This document shows, in pieces, positions 48,058 through 60,422 of a stretch of DNA of 64,000 bases. Source of the DNA: Cladorhizidae sp. MBARI D1340-BT2 (Eukaryota > Porifera > Demospongiae > Poecilosclerida > Cladorhizidae); the NCBI GenBank assembly GCA_028752905.1, contig JAQNBH010000009.1, positions 28,447,976 to 28,511,975 on the forward strand, written 5' to 3'. Numbering within the stretch: the first letter of the stretch is position 1; each line of letters begins with the position of its first letter. The notes under the pieces are model-generated. The model worked only from the letters and a program-made list of their open reading frames with translations. It did no database searches and had not been told where the DNA came from. Made by a program: the position numbers and the translations under genes.

Positions 48058-48437
48058 GGTGTGTCCGTTTCATCCACTAGATACAGCAAGCATCCACCTC
48101 TCAGCTTTTTAATGTGAATATCTAAATACCCATGGGTTAATCCTGTTGTTTTAGAATGTGGTAAACAACCAGCGACATTTTATAATAGTGATCTGTTTTG
48201 GTTATCAAAGGTAATTCAATTCTCTGTCTTCACCATACTCCCTCTAGATTTCTTCGAACTATGCGTGTCTACCAAGATCTGTTGTGGAGAAGTTCGTTCA
48301 ATTATGTAGTGTGATTAACCTTCAGAAGCCACAAACCAACAGTGTCCCACTTAAACCTATCATTTCTTCTGGGTTTATGACTCGAGGACAGGTAATATTA
48401 TTAGTACCAAATATGTTGGTATTTAGCATCGTCTTAT
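48058..48437 (+). mobile_element. Third copy of a Ginger A fragment
   Basis: Nearly identical to 55518-55897 and to the reverse complement of 11645-12025. It spans the exon encoding YPWVNPVVLECGKQPATFYN-type sequence and the exon ending GFMTRGQ|GTAATA, plus introns. It ends at 48437 within module block B, just after the TCGTCTTA intron end. It is present only in the loop-side flank of the right arm. Confidence 0.75.
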
Positions 48438-51400
48438 TATAAGGATTGAGTTTGAAAGTTAAAACAATCACTGTAAAATTAAGCAAGCAAACAATACGAT
48501 AGATTATTGGCTCACAAGTCTGGATGGTTGTGATGGAAGACCTGATGTCCTAAGTTTTGGACCACCACTTATAGGCAATCCAGGATCTAAAGTTTGAGTA
48601 TATATCAAGAATGTATTCATACTATGTAAGGACAATAAATCAGAGCTTATCCTTGGTGGCACAATAATCAACAAAGTACAGTGCATTTATAAAGAATAAG
48701 TGGAAAAACTGTCAATATTATAAGACTTTGAAAGGAGATGAATGTCTTCCAACTTTCACCTACCTCCATTGTAACACACTCTCTGCCCAGAGCTGTTTTA
48801 ACTTTACACCAATACACAATGAACACAAGCTGACTACATCTTATACACTATATTTATCGGAACTTCATCAGAATGTTGGAAAAAATTATACAAGTTCTAA
48901 AATGCTACAGCTGTAGAGCAGTAGGAGGCTAGAGCATGTAGCTGCTGATTCAGCTCTCAGATTAGCTCCACACATACAATTCAATTATTGTGTTTATGTT
49001 CTTTACCAATTTTAGTTTGTTATGGATAGACTTAAAATAAATTTCATTGATTTTTTTTAATGTCCACCAGGCACTACCATAGTGAAGTATCATGGTAAAC
49101 TGGAATTCCTTTTTGAACTAAAGATGGAAGAAACTACCATCAGGATGCTAAGAAACTGCTTAAATAAGTTAGAGCTAAGACATGATTTTTTTAATATCAA
49201 CCTCCATTGAATATAGAGAGTACCATTGCAATACCTGGCTATAAAAATACATACCTACCCTAAGGGAAATAAAGGGAGTCGAACTACTCACTCGCCTTGA
49301 ACATCTAAGGTGGGTGCTTGAATTATGAAATTTGAATGTTGATTGTAAAATGCACACCCTGTGTTACCATTGCAATGAAGATAGAAGTTAGTTAGCTCTA
49401 GGTGAGGATTTGCTGGTTGTGTTTTACCATTGCAATAAAGTTAGAGGTTAGTTAGCCCTAGGTGAGGATTTGCTGGTTGTTTCAATGTCTAGCTGGTGCC
49501 TCTACTTTAGCTAAGGCGTTATTGATCCCCTCATTGATTAAAACTATCAAGTAGTCGACTTCAGGTTCAACAAAGTCTACCAATGGATTTTTATTGCTAA
49601 CTTTCCTTATATCTTTGCTTTCTGTCACATTACTATGATGCACTGGGCGGTCGCTACAAGCATCCAGTCATCAGAGAAAATTGCATAGTGGATACTTGTA
49701 ATGTGGAAGGTGCTGACTATGTTCCTATGCAAACTGAAGTGCAAATTTAATGTTTGTGACATGATCTGAGAAAAATAGGTTATCAATAGACACAATCTTT
49801 CATATGACATTTTTCTCAGCATGTATTCATATTGATGTAAATCTCACAGATGTTCTAATCAAGCTATCCTATACAATATTAGGGTTCTTATGACAATGAG
49901 ATTACAAAATTTCTTTATTTGTTCCGAGAGAATTTTGTCATAAACACCTCATCTAAACAGTATTCCAAACAAACCAGGAATTTCATAGGCTTGCTCACCA
50001 GTCAAGGATAGAGCCTGTAGGATTAACAAAGCAACACATTAAAATAGGCAAGAAAAAAATATAATAGAGTATTGGCTCACAAGTATGGCTGGAAGACCAT
50101 CTACTGAGAGGCCAAAAGTTGGAACATCATTTGTAGGCAATCCTGGATAAAAAATGGGACATTTTAGAATGCGTTTATACTGTGTGCATACTAAGATAAT
50201 ACAATCAATGTTTGGTGCCATACTAGAGTGGTGTAGTTTTAGGACCTACTTTTCCCATTGTATTTTAAAAGAATGCTTGCCCATGTTTTTATAGAGCATA
50301 TGTAAAAATTGTCAGAGTAATCCTACTTTCTTGACTGACATCTTTGAACATGAGCTGAGAAAAATAGGATATGAACACAATATTTCATGTTGCATTTCCT
50401 TTGGCATATATTTCATCTTGAAATTATAGAACTTCTAAATTAATTCCCTTTATCTTGGATAACCTGAGGAAAAATATAACCTTCGTGCTTCTTAATCCTT
50501 CGTGCTTGTTGATTAATTTAATGAAAGCACGTTTATTGTATGGATCAATTTGTGTAAAAATTATCCACATGGAAAAATAAACAGATTGAATAAATCCAGT
50601 ATTCCAAAGTAAGTTACACCTACCGAGATTTTCACTGGCTTGCTCATCAGGGAAGGATGGAGTCTCAAAAATAAAACATTCATTAAATCAAGAAAATACA
50701 ACAATAGAGTATACACCTGTATGGATCTTTTGAATGGAAGACCTCTGATGTCCCAATATTTCTACCAGCACTTGTAGGCAATCCAGGGTCTAAAGTTACA
50801 GTAATCAAAATATAAATCAAGAATGCATTCATACTATATATGTAGGGATAATAAATCACAGCTGTATCGTGATCCTCTAAATAATAAATTGCGTGCATAT
50901 ATAAAGAACAGGTGGACAAACTGTCAGAATTACATGATATTAAAAGAAGTCAATGATTTCCATTTTTCACCACATACAACCTAAATACATTAGCAGTCTC
51001 CAGAGCTCCAAGTTTCTGTTTAACTTGACACTGATACACAATGAACTGAGAAAAATGAGAGATAAAAAACACATCTCATGGTATATATATATTTCTTGGC
51101 AATTCTTCATCTGATGTTTGTCAAAAGTTATAGAAGTTCTAAAACTGCTAGGGCGTTAGAGTAGTAGGCATCTAGGGCTAGAGGCTCCTATTGATGACAA
51201 GTACAAACTTTGGCTTTCTATTTCAAAAAGGTTGTGATAAATAACTGAATACAGAAAAAATATGGTGATCTTGGTGGTCTTGGCTTCAGTTCAGGTTCTC
51301 GAGAGTGGCTCCCCAGCAGCCAGGGAAGTCCATTCCGATTCAACTGCTAACATTCTGGTGCCAGGCAGCGCAATGAAAAGTACAAGTAGTCGGAGATTCT

Positions 51401-51607
51401 GTGTTTGTGTTTTAACCGCTTCACCGCATAGAAGCGCGAGATTGAGTGACCGTCGCGTTAATAATTATTAAACATCAACCGTTGACTCTACATATTCAAA
51501 ACTTACCGTAAATGTGCACGATGGACAGTTCTATTTCAGCAAAAAAATTAAGAACCGTAGCACGTAGGTAACTGTGACGTCAAACAATTTTGAATTCAAG
51601 CAAAATA

Positions 51608-51876
51608 ATGGCTGAAATATTTGATCGTGCTCGCGTGTTAGAGCTGTTGTTTGATGGCGGTTTCGACCTCTCTGACTATGATAGAGATGAAGATGATGAA
51701 GGTCAAGTGTCTTCCTTCCTTGGTGATGAGGTATTAGACCCTAAGGAGTTGGCAGCTTTTTGTCCAGAGCTTTAACTTCAACTCCTCAGGATGTTGGACC
51801 AAACACTTCAAGTGCCAGTGCTTCTGATGGAGCTTTTATGACTCCTGATGAAGAGTATGAGTTGCTTGGTAAGTAT
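51608..51876 (+). pseudogene. piggyBac element 1, transposase N-terminal exon (right)
   Basis: MAEIFDRARVLELLFDGGF begins at 51608, followed by SDYDRDEDDEG and a TAA after FCPEL. A neighbouring frame goes on with SASDGAFMTPDEEYELLG up to a GTAAGT donor at 51876. The break is the same as in the left arm. Confidence 0.65.
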
Positions 51877-52195
51877 GAGTGGATATCTATAGAATGGAAT
51901 ATAAATTTGAGCTATCAAGAGACATAATAAGCCAGAAATATATATCACTAGGTTATAAAGTTCCTAGTTATAAAGTTCACTAGGTTGTAAAGTTCATAAT
52001 AATAATCTTTTATATAGGTTTAGCCACTGATCTTGAATCTGCTGAATCTCTGAGTGATCCTGCAAACTCTCCTCCGAGTGGTCCTGCAAACTCGCCCCCA
52101 ATTGCTTCTTCTACCATCTTCTCCTTCATTTGATGTAGTTCCATCTTCTGACTCAGAAGTATCACTGTTACCTTCTGATCGCTGAGACAGGGGGC

Positions 52196-52540
52196 GTGTT
52201 GGATGCCGAGGCCGAGGAAAAGGCCAAGGAAGAGGAAAAAGCCAAGGAAGAGGAAAAGGCCAAGGAAGAGGAAAAGGCCAAGGAAGAGGAAAAAGCCAAG
52301 GAAGAGGTAAAGGCCAAGGAAAAGGGAAAGGCCAAGGAAGAGGAAAAGGCCAAGGAAGAGGAAAAAGCCAAGGAAGAGGAAAAGGCCAAGGAAGAGGAAA
52401 AGGCCAAGGAAGAATTCGAGGCCAGAGGTAAGAGGCACAAGACCTTTTGTCACTGCTCTCTTTGTGGTATTAGCCTTTGTGCTGTGCGTGGAAGGACATG
52501 CTTCAGGGAATTCCACACACTCTCTGACTACTCGCACTAG
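52196..52540 (+). CDS. piggyBac element 1, KEEEKA repeat and cysteine-rich C-terminus (right)
   Basis: An open frame with MLDAEAEEKAKEEE, about thirteen KEEEKA-type hexads (one interrupted as KEEVKAKEKGKA), then RGKRHKTFCHCSLCGISLC and GRTCFREFHTLSDYSH. The end matches the piggyBac C-terminal zinc-binding domain. The catalytic core that should sit between the N-terminus and this domain has been replaced by the hexad repeat. Confidence 0.65.
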   Translation: MLDAEAEEKAKEEEKAKEEEKAKEEEKAKEEEKAKEEVKAKEKGKAKEEEKAKEEEKAKEEEKAKEEEKAKEEFEARGKRHKTFCHCSLCGISLCAVRGRTCFREFHTLSDYSH

Positions 52541-53154
52541 CTTCCTTTTCTCTTCGAGATTTTCTTTGTATTGCTTTTGTAGTATGTACATGTGTTAGGC
52601 ATGTACATGTATACTTCTTTTCTTTATCATTTATGCATGCAGACATGTGTAGTACACGTATGTTTTCTTGATGAGTCTTTGCTTTATTGTGCCTTTCTGC
52701 AACATCTTGAAATTTTCAACTTTCAATACAGCCAGACCTTCCTCGTGGTGCTTGACAACAGTCAATACTCTTATAGACTGACAAACATGGCTATATCCTG
52801 CAAAATAGAAAAATTAGGGCATTCAATATTCATAAATTATGCCAAAAAATGTACATTTTTCAGATTATATGCTGTTTGCAGTTCGATAAGCGACCATATT
52901 TTAGTATTTGATCTGAAAAACCATAAAGTATACTTGTAATAGTCGATAAATGCAGTGATAAAAAGTATTCTAATCCAAAAATGGTTTGTGGTTTGGTTGC
53001 TAGGCAACACATTTATCACCAAGTTGATCAGTAACTCTTTGTCAATCATGTGATATGCGGTTGCTGGGGACTTTTCTGAACCAATGATCAGATACAAAAA
53101 TTAAAGTAAAAATAGATCAAAATCTCAAAATGAAGTCGACGGTGAAAGGGTTAA

Positions 53155-54306
53155 TATGGCTGGCAATATTGCTTAACATGTTTCTAGTGCTTCTACTAGA
53201 TCTGGATCCTTGCCTTTCCATAACGAGCCTCACAACCAAGTTAATTTTTTTGCCCAAGCAACCTTTTTGAAAAAGACAGTGTTAGGATCATTCCAGACGA
53301 CTTAGTTCCTTTCGTAGCAGTGGCTTAATTTTGAAGGTCGAGTGCCCTGTTATCTTTGCTAGACAGTTGTGACAAGGATAGTCCATGAACGCTTGAATCT
53401 CTAATGCTCTGTAAATAAGAATGGAATTGCTAACTGGATAATATTTATATCTTTATGCAAGCATACAGTCAGGTAGGTAATTATTACTTGTAGTTATGTA
53501 TATGGAAATATGCAATAGTTTCCTACAAGCAGCATAAACAGATGCAGTATCACAAGCATTCTGTGTAGTATTAGCTACCTGCACAACAACACACAATTTA
53601 AGTGAGATGCTTAGCAGTTCTTAGCAATGGCTACTAAACCAACATTCCTCGAATTCTTTCCAAGACAGGGATTTGGAATCAGCAGCCACAACGACCATAG
53701 TGATAGGAATTCTTATAAGTTGCTGAAGTTTATGAGGGAAGATGATTCCAAGATATATGCAGTAAAAAAATTATAATTCAGCATGCTAGCTTGTAAAAAA
53801 TAGAACACTACATCCGTCATCAGTGTTTGGATGAGCTATTGAGAATAATGACTTGATTATACAGAGAAGGATGCTGGGGACCTGTAAGTATTATGTAAAT
53901 ATTGATTCTTGTGATATGTGTAACCAATGCTACAAAAACTATCTTTAATTGCATGAAAGATAATGAAGATCTACCTATACTAACCATAAAGCAAGAGAGT
54001 ATTATATTTTATAAAAAAATATGATCATAGGCATTTTTGTAAACATTGAGACAACGTTTTGCTGATGTCTCAAAGTATAAATGCACAGGGTTAATAATAT
54101 TTATTACCACAATGCCCGGACCATTGTGTCAGTACTACTCCACAGAACACTTGTGGCACTGCCTTTCTATATACTGCTTGAAGGCAATTGTTGCATCTCG
54201 CCAATTACAATATATATGTTACCCGCAAACCTGGAATTTGCTCAATCCTAGGATCGCGAAAGCCAATACCTGATTACCAATTAGATCAAAACAAGTTTGC
54301 TCCCAC
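53155..54306. other. Right-arm non-coding stretch with the empty piggyBac site
   Basis: Reverse complement of about 13242-14371 plus 16461-16478. The single TTAA at 53173-53176 corresponds to the two TTAA copies around piggyBac element 2 in the left arm. No gene recognised. Confidence 0.7.
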
Positions 54307-56909
54307 ATGGGAAGAGGTTGTAGGAAGGAGAAATGGAAGGAGAGAATGCCTATGATGATTAATGTTCAGCAAACATTTCTTTCTGGAAGGAACCTTGGAA
54401 GCAAAACCATATCAAGAACAAAGGGACAAGCTGTTGTCAAATTTCTGAAAGGGGAGATGGCGAACAGTGATCCTAAATTCAATTTTTGGGTGAAACAAAA
54501 ATGTTTTTAACTTTTGGAGTACCCTGCTCTTGGGCTTAGGGATGTACTTTGTATACCTGCAAAGAAAAAGGTGATTAAACCCATATAGCCAGTGATATAT
54601 TTAGTGAGACATATTTTGTTGTTAGACAGGTCTCCTTATTTTATAAGTTTAAAGCCACAAGTCAAGTGCCAATCTACAGGCATGGATGATAATAACAAAG
54701 ACAAAACTTTGTTTAATTGATTGAAATCCAGTAGCCATTCGCTTCATGAGCCAGACGCTTTACTGAATCGCAGTTATACGGTGTCATTTTAATCTAATCA
54801 TTTTTTCAGGATGAGAATGACTCCTCCATCCTTGGTCATTATCGGAGAGTGGCTTACATTGAAGAGTTTCATACTATTATGAATAGAGTGCACTGTGATG
54901 TTCAAGGTCATATGGGCTATAAAAGGCTCTAGCCGAGGTACAGAATGTCTATCATTTCTATATAAAAACAGATTCTATGCATGTGATCTTGTGTTTGAAA
55001 TGTAGCCCTTGATGCATGCTCTCATTTTGGTACTCAAATATTGTAGGTACAGTGTAGCTCTACTGGTTGAACACCTAAAGATTGCACGTGAGATTGAAAA
55101 TTGTGACTGACTGTCAGTTATATAAGCTGTGCATAATATGGGTATAGCTCATGTCAACCATAAAATGTTTTTAATCAGGTGACCATGAATATTTGAATTG
55201 AGGTCCTGACATAAGGTTGCTATCTCTAACTTTTATATGGTTTTGGTAAGTGCAAACATACAATTTGTCATATTCAAATTCAATTGAGTCCAAGGACAGT
55301 GCAGCGCAGCATATGAGTAAAACACTACTATTGTAGTAGTAACCTCCAATTCACTTTTATTGAAAAATTGGAACACACAGCAAGTTACATTTTGGACACA
55401 ACATAAAACACTCGATATGAAGTATGTTGACGTTTGGATGTTATGAATCCTTATGTTTCACCTATTTCCTATTTTATATCGGTTTGACCTACATCCTTCT
55501 AATACTAGCAAAAACATGGGTGTGTCCGTTTCATCCACTAGATACAGCAAGCATCCACCTCTCAGCTTTTTAATGTGAATATTTAATTACCCATGGGTTA
55601 ATCCTGTTGTTTTAGTATGTGGTAAACAACCAGCGACATTTTATAATAGTGATCTGTTTTGGATATCAAAGGTAATTCAATTCTCTGTCTTCACCATACT
55701 CCCTCTAGATTTCTTCGAACTATGCGTGTCTACCAAGATCTGTTGTGGAGAAGTACGTTCAATTATGTAGTGTGATTAACCTTCAGAAGCCACAAACCAA
55801 CAGTGCCCCACACTTAAACCTATCATTTCTTCTGGATTTATGACTCGAGGACAGGTAATATTATTAGTACCAAATATGTTGGTATTTAGCATCGTCTTAG
55901 TTAGATGGATTTGATTGACATGCGACATAGACCAGACGACCGCCATAACTGGATTGGCCACTACATGGATCATTGGTCCAAATTCCATGTACTGTTTGCT
56001 CTTGAGCACAAGAGTGCAATTGAGGTGGCTAAAAACTTGTCCAGTCGTGTTTTTGCATATTTCGGTGTTCCCAAGGTTGTGTGACCCATAATTGATTATT
56101 AATGGTTACAGCATGCTTGAGTGTTCCTATGTATAGATATTCCAATCTGATAACGGAAGAGAATTTGTCAATCATATCATAGACAAACTGGTGAAGACCT
56201 GGCCGGGGAAAGCCACCATCATAAACGGTCGACCAAGACACCCTCAATCACAGGGTCTAGTGGAACGTGCAAATGCTAAAGTTGAAGAACTTCTTGCATG
56301 TCGGTTTGAAAAGAATGAATGTGATATGGCATGGTCACATTGGTTACCAGAAATTCAGTGTAAGTTTGATTTTCATAATAGTGATTCATAAACAATAGTG
56401 ATCATAAACAACTATAATTGGTGACTGTATGATACTATAAAAGAAGATACCATAAATATGTAATATAGCTGAACTTTTCATGGTAATGGTTATTGATAGG
56501 TTATGGACGAGTGTTTAGTACAGCCATTGTAGTACTAATATGCCTAATACTGGCATCCTGATGGCAGCATGAACTTCACATACTTGGTCATCTCTGCTTT
56601 GTGTGTGTGTGTATACTACTAGATCAACTGAATACATGTGTTCATGAAACGATGAAGTGTAGTCCATACGAATTGGGGTATGGACAGGGAAGATATCGCA
56701 GACTTGATCAATGAAACTGAGCCTATGGAACATGTATCAGCAGACAAAAGTTCTACTCCTCTACCTTGTTCAGATGATCCAAGCTCTGCTGAACACTCCT
56801 CACCATCTGTCCCTCACTGTAGTGAACCTCATTGCACAGAGAGTGATATCAGAAATAAGCAAAGTAAAACAATTTTAGACCTTTTAATATTTCTAATCCA
56901 GGGTCAGTA
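54307..56909 (+). mobile_element. Ginger-like transposon A, right copy, 3' truncated
   Basis: Exons in order: N-terminal 54307-54570 (same TAA after KQKCF), zinc-binding 54810-54937 (same TAG after KRL), 55620-55671 (CGKQPATFYNSDLFW-type), 55710-55855, 55896-56080 and 56139-56360 (integrase core), 56640-56900 (linker). The exon at 55710 has a 2-bp gain (GCCCCACACTTAAAC) that breaks the frame, unlike the left copy. At 56907-56909 the element is joined to the inside of Ginger B. GPY/F, protease and PHD parts are absent. Confidence 0.75.
55896..56391 (+). pseudogene. Ginger A integrase core (right)
   Basis: Two exons carry Asp in DLIDMRHRPDDRHN, Asp in SDNGREFVN and Glu in QSQGLVERAN. Sequence is almost the same as 11175-11631 in the left arm; GCAAGT/GTGTAA donor regions differ slightly (a VNQ-to-VKQ class of change). 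The upstream exon frame break makes the gene non-functional. Confidence 0.65.
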
Positions 56910-57849
56910 CTGAGCAATGATGTGCAAATGGTAGAAAAGATGCCCATTGGAAATATGTTAGTCCCAACTGGGGAAATATAAGATTGCTAGACTGTCATAA
57001 CAATCATTCCATTACTGCCTCCACACAACCACAATGACCTCACAAATAATTATAAACTTCAGCAATAATAATATATTCTTGTACTATATTACTACCTCCA
57101 CAACCACAAGGGACGTCACAAATATGATAAAATCCAGATTACTCTAACATAAGGTATGAAGAGATTTATAGCTAAGAAAATGTGCTGCTATATAGCATCA
57201 GTTATTTATCACAATTTTGCTGTCCGCAGTAATGTAGGGATTGTTATCCAAGAATATATTATTGCTGAAGTTTATGGTGGTGTGGAGGCAGTTATGGAGT
57301 GATTGTTACGACAGCACAATATCAAAGCCAACCTTATATGTCCTTTAATTTATTAATTTTTTTTTACATATTACTTGTTCCCAATATATTTTAAAGCTTT
57401 CGTGAATTGGAATACTGTTTTGATGCTATATATGCCTGCAATGCCCACACGAAGGGGAGTGCCCTGGTCAGACCAAGCCCAGGTTACTTCCCAGGTCAAG
57501 TTGGTATGCATGCATGACAAGTTTGGGACAGATTGGTCCAGTGGTTTAGAATGCCATAAGGAACAATCCTAAAATGCTTCCCCCATCAGTAACTACATTC
57601 AGCAATCCTTCTTTGATTCTTCACTGCAAAAGCCATACCCTCAATCCACTGCATCTAACACAGCGATTTGGTAAAGGATCGAGCAATTTGGGTTGCGCAC
57701 GCCGTTCAAAGATGGCATCTTAGACGAACTATATATGCAAAAATCAACCTTTTTTTTATTAGCTCTCTAAAGCGACACCAAAAGGCACCTTCCCAGATAG
57801 CGCTCTACAAAATGGCATAAAAATAAATGAAATCTATGCAGCCAATAAG

Positions 57850-57895
57850 ATGATGATGATGATGATTATGATAATGATGATGATGATGATGATTT
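57850..57895. repeat. (ATG)n microsatellite (right)
   Basis: GATGATGATG runs with ATTATG interruptions; partner of 22595-22645 and a little shorter. Confidence 0.8.
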
Positions 57896-58359
57896 TACGT
57901 GTCATTTTTCCGACCTTTTTTTTAGTTTGGAGAACTGTGCTTCTGTGTGCTATATTGTTGGAACGCTTTTTGCGACATACTTTTTTTAGGGTCTGTATAG
58001 GTATAGAATCGAGTATATGGCAAGTTTTAGTTTGTTGCTGAATGATCTCTGACCTGCCAAACCTACATGAGAGTGCCTACATGAGAGTGCTAACGCATAT
58101 TAAATTGCTGGCAAGAGAAGCCTAAACTTTTAGGCTGCATGAATAGGTCTGATATTGGACAAGTTAGTACTTAGGGGAATTTTGATGCTACATATATACA
58201 CCGATTAAATTGAATAATTTTTGGGTTAATTTTAATAAACAGGTTAGATAATCCTTTACCAATCCAAATCTTATGCACTATATAATAATTAAAATGCTTA
58301 AAATCAGGTAATTACAGGCACATCTGATTTTCTTAAAATTATGTAGCAAATACTTACAG

Positions 58360-58994
58360 ATGGGAGATTTTGGGTATAGACCTCATTGGTCAATTTGCGG
58401 CCACAGACGAAGGCCATATATATGTCTGCACTGTTATAGATCTCTTTACCAAGTGGGTATTTGCTCGGCCAATCAAGTCCAAGTCAGCTGGTGATGTTGC
58501 AAGCATTCTACTCGAGCTCATCTACAGTTATGGTCCCCCCCAAAAAATTATAATGGATCATGGGCATGAATTTATAAACCAGGTAACTAACTTAATAAAA
58601 CTGTTGCCATCTGTGTTCATGAAATGACATGTATGTGGTCTGAGAAGTGAAAATTAATCAAGGAAAATGTGTTGGATTTGTTTACAAGAGCAAAGTTAGA
58701 CTATTGAGTACACTTAACACAATTTAAGATAACTTTATTAGCAACTTCAGTCTTGATTATCTGGAAATTTCCTCCTGCTTCCTTTTGATAAATATTCATG
58801 TAGAGTAATGTTCTGTTTGTGTGAACTTATTTGATAACTCAGCTCAATGATGTTGTCTTGACTGCTTTTGGAGTGAAGCAGATGGTATGTTCGGTATATC
58901 ACCCTCAGAGCAATGGCCAAGATGAGCGGACTAATCAAACTCTTAAGAGGGCACTGTCCAAGTATACAAACGATACTCAATCTGACTGGAACAA
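58360..58994 (+). CDS. Ginger B integrase core (right, two exons)
   Basis: Exon 58360-58582 (acceptor TTACAG, donor CCAG|GTAACT) has Asp in GIDLIGQF and Asp in IMDHGHEFIN. Exon 58843-58994 (acceptor ACTCAG, donor ACAA|GTAAGC) has YHPQSNGQDERTNQ with the Glu. All three catalytic residues are present and both exons are open. Confidence 0.72.
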
Positions 58995-59240
58995 GTAAGC
59001 TACCAATATTTAATAATTATTTTTCAAGATTGACGGTTTGTTAATAGAGAGATTTCTACTATTACCATTACCACCACCTTCCAGTAGATGGCAATATCAC
59101 ATTTCATGCTAATCTGTGATTACCCCAGAAAATCTCACCAGAATCTCTCCAATGAATCCTCTCACACTGAAACACCAACCCACTCACACACACACACATA
59201 TAAAATTATGAAAAGGCATAAAAAATAGTAGTTATTGCTA

Positions 59241-59630
59241 CCGTATTGCTACAAAATTTGATTAAGTTTTGCGAGTGCATTGTTATTCGTAAAACATCTC
59301 GCAATCTTTTTTATCGCACAAAACATTCCGCGTGCATATTGCAGCCAAAAGCCAGACGTTTTACTAGCGAGAAAGAAGCTGACTACAGTGTGACCATTCG
59401 AATGTGCTTCAAACAATCCTTGCCTACTAGTGAAGATGCAGGAATCGATCAGATGTATCAGGAGAGCAAACGAAAATGTGCAGAGGGTACTGGATGGTCA
59501 GGATAGTGCGCAGAAAAGTGCCAACCGATCTTGTTATAATTAGTGGTACTTATTATAAAACGCAAAACTAAGAGCGCATTATACATTTATGGAGCTCAAA
59601 ATCTCTAAATTGCACATTGTAGCAATACGG
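59241..59630. mobile_element. MITE with 14-bp perfect inverted repeats (right)
   Basis: CCGTATTGCTACAA and its reverse complement form the ends, with TA on both sides. Partner of 20858-21240. An 86-codon open frame inside (59246-59506) contains ADYSVTIRMCFKQSLP and is not recognised; it is probably fortuitous. Confidence 0.75.
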
Positions 59631-59670
59631 TATATTATTTTCCAAATTCTTATACAATAAAAATATAAAC

Positions 59671-59990
59671 ATGGTTTTTGGTGTAAGCCTTCAGCTAAAG
59701 GATGCATATACCTTGAATGTGCTGCTTGTAGTTATGATTTCTATGTATGATGTTTTGTACTTATGTAGATATGTACTCCCCACAACTTATGGTATCAATA
59801 CAAGTGTCCAGTCTTCAACAAAGCAACAGACATTTGTGTTGATGTTCTACCGAACAGCTAGGGTTTCCATAGCCATCAATAATGCAGAACATGAGAATGA
59901 GCAGGAGCTTCTCTATACATCTCACTCACTATGTCTCCTGAAGACATACAATATAATTTGGAGAAGCATGTGGCAGATGTAAGAACAAAA
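59671..59990 (+). pseudogene. Ginger B middle exon (right), frameshifted
   Basis: Matches the left exon at 20455-20817 (PTTYGINTSVQSSTKQQTF), but a small deletion at about 59917 in CTCTATACATCTC shifts the frame, whereas the left copy stays open. Confidence 0.6.
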
Positions 59991-60422
59991 CTGACTGGCA
60001 AACATAAATATATGACATGAAATTGCTGACACTTTTTTGTAACAAAACAAAAAATGGTGGACAAATAGTTTAATGAAAATGTTTGATGCACTCCCCAAAA
60101 ATCATGTTACAGATCTGTTTTATTTTGTAATCACATAGGTACATATGAGAAGATACGGTTGAAAATTGAAGAAGCTAAAGCAAAGCATAAAGCTTATTTC
60201 GATTCCAAGCAAAAAGAGGCTACAAACGGCAATAGGTATGTTTTTATGAATTAATGTGTACCTTTAATGTGTGCCTTTATATAAGCTGAATCAAATTAGA
60301 GTCCCATTGTTGTTTCTGAGAAAAAATCGAAAGGCGAAGAATAATAAAATTTTCTGGATATATGTATTTCCGAGTTTTGATAAATGTTAGAATGTCCTTG
60401 TCTGTTTTTTGTGATATATTTT

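Larger units (their letters stand above)
45350..51180 (-). other. Tandem array of mini-exon pair modules
   Basis: On the - strand six modules at about 45660-45850, 46340-46550, 46990-47180, 48440-48605, 49950-50140 and 50610-50790 each show an exon-like block A of about 71 bp (motif PGLPTSxG) after a TTTAG or TCCAG acceptor and before GTGAGC or GTGTRT, and a block B of about 40 bp (motif LSFSDxQAxEIPG) after ACAG and before GTATGTG. Spacing is about 650 bp, with a larger duplication of 45350-46900 and 49620-51180. Frames are broken in some modules. I do not recognise the encoded repeat. It may be a real gene with tandem exon pairs, or a decayed one. Confidence 0.5.
51416..53150 (+). mobile_element. 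piggyBac-type element 1, right copy
   Basis: Bounded by TTAA at 51412-51415 and 53151-53154, with ends CCGCTTCACCGC and (other strand) CCCTTTCACCGT. It is the inverted partner of 16483-18798 and lacks the latter's extra duplication and hairpin. It keeps N- and C-terminal transposase pieces and the KEEEKA repeat, but no DDE core. Confidence 0.82.
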
